64,000 bases of DNA. It comes from Rubrobacter aplysinae (GTDB taxonomy: Bacteria; Actinomycetota; Rubrobacteria; Rubrobacterales; Rubrobacteraceae). The position numbers were made by a program, and so were the translations under genes. Positions 58,766-64,000 of this stretch are shown in pieces. The notes below the pieces were generated by a model. The model worked only from the letters and a program-made list of their open reading frames with translations, did no database searches and was not told the DNA's origin. The DNA lies in the NCBI RefSeq assembly GCF_001029505.1, contig NZ_LEKH01000008.1:84476-148475 (forward strand). The letters are read 5' to 3'. The stretch's first letter is position 1. Each line of letters opens with the position of its first letter.

Positions 58766-58782
58766 TTGAAAAAATTTTTCAA
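58766..58782 (-). promoter_or_regulatory. Zur-type operator in front of the Fur copy 3 gene
   Basis: TTGAAAAAATTTTTCAA is an 8-1-8 perfect palindrome, ending 11 nt before TTG 58754. The inner TGAAAAA/TTTTTCA arms are the same as at 58278-58292. This predicts zinc-dependent autorepression. Confidence 0.65.
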
Positions 58783-58860
58783 CTAAGCGTCTAGTGTAGC
58801 AGGTCTTAAGATCTTTACCCGGAGGGTCACGAGGCCGGGTACGGGCTTGCCTGGCGAGGT

Positions 58861-59553
58861 CTAGCGGGTGAGACGCCGGAGCTGGGCTTCCGCGTCCTCG
58901 GTGACCGCGCCGCCGTGGTAGCAGACGATATTCTGCACGTCCAGCTCGGCGAGCTTCTGGACGGACTGCCAGGCTGTGTCCATGTCGGGGGTGGCCCGGG
59001 GATTGGGGTCGTTGAGCTTGCCGCTCTCGGAGGTCAGGGCGTCACCTGCTATGAGCGTCCGGGTGCGCTCCAGGTACAGGCTCACGTGGCCGGGCGTATG
59101 GCCGGGGGTGTGGATCACCAGCACGCCGCCGGCGAGGTCCAGGCGGTCCTCGTCCCGGAGCGGGGCGTGTATCCGGGGCGGCTGCCAGCCCTCGTACGCC
59201 TCCCGCATTTGGGGCATCTGCTCTAGCGCCTCCGGGGTTAGCTTGATCGGGGTCAGGCTGCCGTCTATGTAGGGGGCGTCCTCGTCGTGGGCCAGCACCT
59301 GTGCCCCGCTATCCCGGGCCAGGGCGGAGCAGGAGCCCACGTGATCCAGGTCCTGGTGGGTCAGGACGATGCGCCCGAGGTCGGCCGTCCGCACGCCGGC
59401 CTCCGAGAGGGAGGACCCGATCTCGCCCTCCTGCCCCGGTAGCCCCGTATCCACCAAGACGGGACCGGCCGACTCGTCCAGGATGAGGCTCGGGTGTAGC
59501 TCGTCCGAGCCCATCGGCAGGGTGAGGACGTGCAGGTTATCGTCGAGTCTCAC
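58861..59553 (-). CDS. Metallo-beta-lactamase-fold hydrolase
   Basis: The 230-aa protein has the motif VLTHQDLDHVGSCSAL (HxDxDH type, about residues 62-77), His in VIHTPGHTPGHVSLYL, Asp in TLIAGDALTSESGKL and a terminal His in IVCYHGGAVTE. It is a soluble hydrolase similar to glyoxalase II/lactonase-type proteins. GTG 59553 has GGAGG upstream. TTG/ATG extensions further upstream do not look coding. The function is unassigned. Confidence 0.87.
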   Translation of the reverse strand: MRLDDNLHVLTLPMGSDELHPSLILDESAGPVLVDTGLPGQEGEIGSSLSEAGVRTADLGRIVLTHQDLDHVGSCSALARDSGAQVLAHDEDAPYIDGSLTPIKLTPEALEQMPQMREAYEGWQPPRIHAPLRDEDRLDLAGGVLVIHTPGHTPGHVSLYLERTRTLIAGDALTSESGKLNDPNPRATPDMDTAWQSVQKLAELDVQNIVCYHGGAVTEDAEAQLRRLTR

Positions 59554-59675
59554 GTTCAACCTCCGGTACGTAGGGTAGGTAGTAGATATTCGTCTCTGCC
59601 AGAGCATTCGCCAGAATATAGTACACCTCTAGTGCATCTCTGAGTGCTCTCGATCAGGCTCAACCGGGTTCGGGA

Positions 59676-60521
59676 CTAGGGTTGGCCCGGTTTATTCCGG
59701 GTGCGGTCCGGGCGGGAGTGCCGGAGGAAGAATATGAGGGCGAAGGTTACTGCCAGCAGGGCGCTCACCAGGAGGTTTCCCCGGAAGGAGCCCCCGATAA
59801 TGAACGCCGGGTCTATGCGCAGCAGCTCCATGAACGAGCGGCCCAGGGAGTAGAGGCTGACGTAGAGCAGGATCACGTCCCCGTTCTTTAGCCGGTCGGC
59901 GAAGCGGCGTGCGACCCACAGCAAAAACAGCGCCACCAGTAGGTTCCAGATGGACTCGTACAAGAACGTCGGGTGGAAGGTGGCGGCATCCTCGTAGCCC
60001 TGAGGACGGTTCTCGGGGGCTATGCGGATCGCCCACGGCAGGTTCGAGGGCAGGCCGAAAAGCTCTTGGTTGAAGTAGTTACCCCAGCGGCCGATTGCCT
60101 GGGCCAGGATCAGGCCCGGAGCCGCCGCGTCGGCGAACGCCAGGGGTCCGATCTCCCGGAAGTAGGAGAACAGCAAAAGCCCGAGAAACCCTCCGATAAC
60201 GGCCCCGTAGATCCCGAGCCCCCCGTTCCACACCGCGAAGACGCCGGGAAACGGGTCGCCGGCGTAGAGCTCGTAGTCGGTGACGACGTGGTAGATCCTG
60301 GCCCCGATAAAGCCCGGCGGGACCGTGAAGAACAGCGCGTCCACCGCAAGCGCCCCGTCGTAGCCCTTGCGCTCTAGCTCCCGGCTCGTGAGCCAGGTCC
60401 CAACCACGATGGCGAGCCCGATCATCAGCCCGTAGTAGCGCAGGGAGAACGGCCCGGCCTCGAAAAGCACCGGCGACGGCGGGCTCGGGATAGTGAGCAA
60501 GGTTATAGCCTCTTGCAGCAT
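59676..60521 (-). CDS. lgt: Prolipoprotein diacylglyceryl transferase
   Basis: The 281-aa membrane enzyme attaches diacylglycerol to the lipobox cysteine of prolipoproteins such as the ZnuA product. It has about seven helices and the Lgt signature GRWGNYFNQELFGLPSNLPWAI at about residues 143-165. Essential Arg/His residues lie in ARIYHVVTDYE and RSFMELLRIDP. ATG 60521 has AGAGAGG upstream. It lies just downstream of the PBP gene on the same strand. Confidence 0.95.
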   Translation of the reverse strand: MLQEAITLLTIPSPPSPVLFEAGPFSLRYYGLMIGLAIVVGTWLTSRELERKGYDGALAVDALFFTVPPGFIGARIYHVVTDYELYAGDPFPGVFAVWNGGLGIYGAVIGGFLGLLLFSYFREIGPLAFADAAAPGLILAQAIGRWGNYFNQELFGLPSNLPWAIRIAPENRPQGYEDAATFHPTFLYESIWNLLVALFLLWVARRFADRLKNGDVILLYVSLYSLGRSFMELLRIDPAFIIGGSFRGNLLVSALLAVTFALIFFLRHSRPDRTRNKPGQP

Positions 60522-60606
60522 CTGACCTCTCTAGGGATCATGTCCAACCGCAGCAGAATAACGGCCCGCGCCCGCACCCGCACGGCGCCCGGGGAGCCGC
60601 CTCTTT

Positions 60607-62604
60607 CTACCCTCCGGAGCCCCCGGGCGCGTGGTACGCCTCTAGCACCTCGCGGACGGCGGGCGCGGCCACGGAGTCGCCGCCGGCGCCCTCGATCATC
60701 GTAACCAAGACGACGGGGTCCTCCTGGTCCCCGGCCCAGCCCGCAAACCAGCCTATCGAGTTCTCCTCGCCGTCGCCGCTCTGGGCGGTGCCGGTCTTGC
60801 CGACCACGTCCAGCGGGCTATCCTCGAATACCCGGGCGGAGGTGCCGCCGGGCTCGGTCACGCCCCCGAGCCCCTCCAGCGTCGCCGCGAGGTCTCTCTC
60901 CGGCACCTCTACCTCCCGGCTCTCGGAGTCGTCCGAGAGGTCCTCCACCGCCTCGCCGTCTCTCTGTCCCCCTTTTTCTCTCTTCGTGGCCTCCAGGGCG
61001 AGGTGGGGCTCGACGAGGGTGCCGCCGTTCTGGAGCGCGGAGTACGCGACGGCGAGCTGTATCGGGGTGACCAGCACGTCGCCCTGCCCGATGGCCACGT
61101 TCACCCAGCGTCCCACGCCCCAGTAGCGGTCCTCCGGGGTGGCTCCGTTCTCCCGCTGCCACCGGCTCGTGGGGACGCGACCAGCCGCCTCGCCCGGGAG
61201 GTCCACGCCGGTGCGGTTCCCGAAACCGAAACGCTCGTAGTAGTTCGGCAGCAGGTTCTCGTCGGAGGCCGACCGCCACAGCCAGTCGGCGACCTGGTAG
61301 AAATACTTGTCGTTTGAGTCGGCGATGGCTTCTGCGTAGTCCTGGGTGCCGTGGTCCGTCCCGGTGTCGTTGAACTGCCGCCAGCTCTGCCAGCAGCCGG
61401 TCTCCGCGCCTTTCGGCCTCCAGCACGAGCCGTCGTCGGTGAACGTCGTCGAGGGGGTTATGGCGTCGTAGAGGAGCCCGGCCAGCCCGGTAAAGGGCTT
61501 GAAAGTCGAGGCCGCCGGGTGCGCGCCGGCGGCGGCCCGGTTGGTAAACGGGGAGTTCGCCCCCTCCGAAACCAGGCCCTCGTACTCGCCAAGCTCCTCG
61601 GCCCCGGAGACGCCGCCGACGAAGAGCTGGGGATCGAAATCGGGGTGGCTCGCCAGCGCGAGCACCTCCCCGTTCTCGGGGTCCAGGGCGACCGAGGCGC
61701 CGCCGGTGGTGTCGTAGCCTTCCTCGAGGCCGCTCTCGACGGCGCGGGAAAGCTCCTCCTCGACGATCCGCTGCAGTCCGAGGTCGAGGCTGAGGCGCAG
61801 GTCCCGGCCGGGCTCCGGCGTCTCGACGGCCGACTCGGCCTCGATCCTGGCGCGCTCCTGGTCGCTGGCGACCCGCTGCTCGTCGTCCACGATACGGCCC
61901 TGGGCGTCCACGCTGTAGCGTCTCAGGCCAGGCTCCCCGCGCAAAAGCTCCTCGTACACCAGCTCGAGGCCGCTCTTGCCGACTATCGCGTCGCCCGAGA
62001 GCTCTCCGTCGCTGGCCTTGAGCTCCTCCTGGGAGACGGTCCCGGTGTAGCCGAGGGCGTGGGCGGCGGTCGGACCGAGCGGGTATTCGCGGACGTAGTC
62101 GTCCTCCACGGAGACGCCCGGGAACTCCTCGGTGCGCTCGCTTATGTAGGTCACGGCCTCGCTCGTGGCGTTCTCCCGGACCAGGATCGGGCTGAAGGGA
62201 TCGCCCGAGTTCTTGGCCGTAAGGTAGCGGTCGGTCACCTTCCCTGGGTCCGCCCCGAGTATCCGGGCGAGCTTTCGCAGCTTCTCTTGCTCTATCTCAT
62301 CCGGCACGACGGTAACGTTGAGACCGGCCACGTTGTTCACGAGCACCTCGCCGTCGCGGTCGCGGATCACGCCCCGCTGCGCCGGTATCTGGACCTCGCG
62401 GGTGTAGGTCTGCTGCGCGGAGAGCGAGTAGTCCTCGCCGGAGAGCACCTGGAGCTGCCAAAGCCGGGCGACGAGCACCACGAAAAAGAGCCCGGCCAGC
62501 ACGGCAAGCAGGATCACGCGCAACTGCATCCGGCTCCGGTTTATCGGGACACCGGGCCGCGAACGTCCCGCCCCGCCTGCTCTGCCACCCGGCTTTTCAG
62601 GCAC
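60607..62604 (-). CDS. Penicillin-binding protein 2 (class B transpeptidase)
   Basis: The 665-aa protein has a short cytoplasmic start and a membrane helix (MQLRVILLAVLAGLFFVVLVARLW). A pedestal domain follows over about 60-270. The transpeptidase domain contains STFKPFTG (catalytic serine), then SND and KTGTAQSGDGEENS. It crosslinks peptidoglycan for elongation. GTG 62604 is chosen because the 31 residues before it overlap the sortase gene and look non-coding. It is followed by lgt and preceded by the sortase gene. Confidence 0.93.
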   Translation of the reverse strand: MPEKPGGRAGGAGRSRPGVPINRSRMQLRVILLAVLAGLFFVVLVARLWQLQVLSGEDYSLSAQQTYTREVQIPAQRGVIRDRDGEVLVNNVAGLNVTVVPDEIEQEKLRKLARILGADPGKVTDRYLTAKNSGDPFSPILVRENATSEAVTYISERTEEFPGVSVEDDYVREYPLGPTAAHALGYTGTVSQEELKASDGELSGDAIVGKSGLELVYEELLRGEPGLRRYSVDAQGRIVDDEQRVASDQERARIEAESAVETPEPGRDLRLSLDLGLQRIVEEELSRAVESGLEEGYDTTGGASVALDPENGEVLALASHPDFDPQLFVGGVSGAEELGEYEGLVSEGANSPFTNRAAAGAHPAASTFKPFTGLAGLLYDAITPSTTFTDDGSCWRPKGAETGCWQSWRQFNDTGTDHGTQDYAEAIADSNDKYFYQVADWLWRSASDENLLPNYYERFGFGNRTGVDLPGEAAGRVPTSRWQRENGATPEDRYWGVGRWVNVAIGQGDVLVTPIQLAVAYSALQNGGTLVEPHLALEATKREKGGQRDGEAVEDLSDDSESREVEVPERDLAATLEGLGGVTEPGGTSARVFEDSPLDVVGKTGTAQSGDGEENSIGWFAGWAGDQEDPVVLVTMIEGAGGDSVAAPAVREVLEAYHAPGGSGG

Positions 62605-62639
62605 CGTGTATCCGTCCCGCGGAGCCCGGCGGCATCCGG

Positions 62640-63395
62640 CTAGGCTACCTTCTCGGCCTGGACGATCAGACGCTGGGTATAGTTCGGCAGGGTGCAAGTC
62701 TGGAGGGTGAGGATGTTACGTCCGGGCACGGGCTCGGTGACGCTCGTGTTGGTTGGCCGCACGACCTCCTGACGGTAGACGCGATAGGTGTACTTTTTAC
62801 CGGCCGCGTCGGTCAGGTAGATCTTGTCCCCCTTGCCGAGCTTGTCCAGGCGGTAGAAACCGAGAAAGCTGTCGGTGCCGGGAAAGCCGATCCTGTGCCC
62901 CGCGAGGTAGACGTTGGCCTCCTCCTGCCACGGATGGCCGGTGCCTTCTAGGTGTACGGCGACGTTCTTCTTGAGCGCCGGCTCGTCGTCTCCGGCGGTG
63001 TTGGGTACCCGGTCGTTCTCCACGCGGCCCATCTCCGGGATACTCACTTCTAACGTCTTGTTCTCCGGCCCGGAGGTCCCGGAAGTCTCCTTCCTGGAGC
63101 CCTCTGCGGAATTCGCCGGAGACTCCGGCGCGACATCTCCGGCACCCGAGGACGCAACGCCCCGATCCGATCTCTTTTCAGGCCCATCACCGGAGCCGCT
63201 ATTAGAGCCCTTGCCCGATCCTTTATCCCCGGCCTCGGCTGTGTTGGAGACCTGGTTTACCTGCGAAGAGCCCTCTTCGAGGGTCGGGGAGGGGACCCAG
63301 AACTGCGGCACGAATAGCGAGGCCGCCAGGGCGACGCCCGCCAGTAGCAGGGCGATGCTCAGTACGTTCAGCGCCGTGTTCAGGTAGCGCGACAA
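62640..63395 (-). CDS. Class E sortase
   Basis: The 251-aa protein has an N-terminal membrane helix (LNVLSIALLLAGVALAASLF) and a 90-residue Gly/Ser/Glu-rich linker. The sortase domain has YLAGHRIGFPG (catalytic His near 163), TLQTCTLPNYTQRLIV (catalytic Cys near 233, Arg near 242) and a VVRPTNTSV segment typical of class E. It attaches surface proteins to peptidoglycan or pilus subunits. No substrate with a sorting signal is in the window. TTG 63395 is behind AGGAGGG. Confidence 0.92.
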   Translation of the reverse strand: MSRYLNTALNVLSIALLLAGVALAASLFVPQFWVPSPTLEEGSSQVNQVSNTAEAGDKGSGKGSNSGSGDGPEKRSDRGVASSGAGDVAPESPANSAEGSRKETSGTSGPENKTLEVSIPEMGRVENDRVPNTAGDDEPALKKNVAVHLEGTGHPWQEEANVYLAGHRIGFPGTDSFLGFYRLDKLGKGDKIYLTDAAGKKYTYRVYRQEVVRPTNTSVTEPVPGRNILTLQTCTLPNYTQRLIVQAEKVA

Positions 63396-63577
63396 GGATC
63401 CCTCCTACCACCCCGGCGCTGGGCCGGGAGGCCGTGTAGAGGCCGGATGATCTAACCTGGATTCCCGCGCATTATATCGGATACGCCCGCCGGATACGCC
63501 CGGAGCGCAGGGCCCGCAGGCTCCGCCGCCGCGCGCTGCCCATTCTTATGCAACCTCGTGCGCGGTCTCACGCAATC

Positions 63578-64000
63578 TCACGCGGCCTCGCGTCCCTTGA
63601 CATGCCCCCGGCTCCGCTTCCAGAGCGCGAAGGTTGCGGCGTTGTGCAGCGTGTGGGCCACGACGGGCGCGAGGAGGCCGCCGGTAACCCAGAAGAGCCA
63701 GCCAAAGAGCAGTCCCGCCAGCAACGCCCAACCCGTCCACAGGAGATAGCGCCGGTCCGGGCCCACGTGGAGCGCCCCGAAGGCGACGGCCGCGACCACC
63801 AGCCCGAACTCCGGCTGTACAGCCCCGCGGAACAGGGCCTCCTCGCCCACACCGGAGAACAACGAGACCAGCATGAGATCCCTCACGCTCGCCCCGTCCA
63901 CGACCGTCGGCGCAAGCTCCCCGGCGAGACGCCGGATCGTCGGGCTCAGACGGTACGCCAGGACCCCCACCGAGAAGGTGAGACCGGCGGCCCCGCCAGG
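63578..64000 (-). CDS. CPBP family intramembrane metalloprotease, partial
   Basis: The visible 141 residues cover the C-terminal part and the frame stays open at the window edge. It shows GVGEEALFRGAVQPEFG (EExxxR) around the centre, FGALHVGPDRRYLLWTG and VVAHTLHNAATFAL, the same motif set as the protease at 51649-52656. GTG 63970 is an internal candidate start but upstream codons continue open. The substrate is unknown. The C-terminus ends in a short basic tail. Confidence 0.85.
   Translation of the reverse strand, partial: PGGAAGLTFSVGVLAYRLSPTIRRLAGELAPTVVDGASVRDLMLVSLFSGVGEEALFRGAVQPEFGLVVAAVAFGALHVGPDRRYLLWTGWALLAGLLFGWLFWVTGGLLAPVVAHTLHNAATFALWKRSRGHVKGREAA

Noticed and set aside
61351..62643. 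430-aa open frame on the + strand opposite the penicillin-binding protein
   Set aside because: Antisense to the transpeptidase gene with all active-site motifs.
1..64000. CRISPR arrays, insertion sequences, integrases, prophage, rRNA or tRNA genes
   Set aside because: No array of regularly spaced repeats, transposase or integrase product, phage gene or RNA gene signature was seen on either strand.

Overview
The window is a dense, GC-rich bacterial chromosome segment. It has many GTG and TTG starts, short or overlapping intergenic junctions, a class E sortase, three Fur-family regulators, a myo-inositol-1-phosphate synthase and a primary-type sigma factor. This points to an actinobacterium, and the gene repertoire fits Rubrobacter or a close relative; that genus assignment is inference. 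About 66 protein genes were recognised. No rRNA, tRNA, CRISPR array, insertion sequence, prophage or integration site was found. The segment reads as core chromosome with scattered lineage-specific small genes.

Layout. 1-5.5 kb: the end of a flavin reductase, RidA, a VanW-domain protein, glutaredoxin, a histidine phosphatase, and a DNA-binding/cold-shock fusion protein behind an AT-rich leader. 5.7-11.8 kb: pheA with a coupled HARE-HTH gene, a Crp-type regulator, a 55-aa membrane protein, a heme-oxygenase-like monooxygenase, a sigma factor, and a PAP2 phosphatase overlapping a metallo-beta-lactamase-fold hydrolase. 12-20.8 kb: an HTTM membrane protein, a Fur regulator, an MMPL transporter, an SppA/MFS pair and a PerR-like regulator. 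20.9-31 kb: a coiled-coil protein, a DJ-1/PfpI protein, RecQ, PgsA, a type II NADH dehydrogenase, an amino acid symporter and a YjbQ protein. 31.6-42.6 kb: an AlkA-type glycosylase, an Fe-S assembly factor, inositol phosphate synthase, an MFS transporter, a CoA-type Nudix hydrolase, an MscS channel, a thioesterase, FetAB and two divergent TVP38 proteins. 43-50.6 kb: folE/HAD/M29 aminopeptidase, a TIM-barrel/DUF72 pair, and an HDAC/SDR/renalase-like run. 50.8-58.8 kb: the stand-alone paralogue of the cold-shock fusion, a CPBP protease, an XRE regulator, endonuclease IV, a rhomboid protease, and znuA-znuC-orf81-znuB with its Fur-type regulator. 58.9-64 kb: an MBL hydrolase and a cell-surface group (Lgt, PBP2, class E sortase, a partial CPBP protease).

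How the genes work together. The clearest regulatory unit is at 56-58.8 kb: the Fur-family gene and the zinc transporter operon each carry an AT-rich 7-1-7 palindrome of Zur-box type upstream. The other two Fur-family genes share a different palindromic element just upstream of their own starts. The N-terminal domain of the cold-shock fusion occurs again as a separate protein 46 kb away, and both genes have a similar sequence 40-45 nt before the start codon. Several genes appear to have leaderless transcripts, best supported for the XRE regulator. The most distinctive material is this paralogue pair, the solo HARE-HTH gene behind pheA, and the small gene embedded in the zinc operon.
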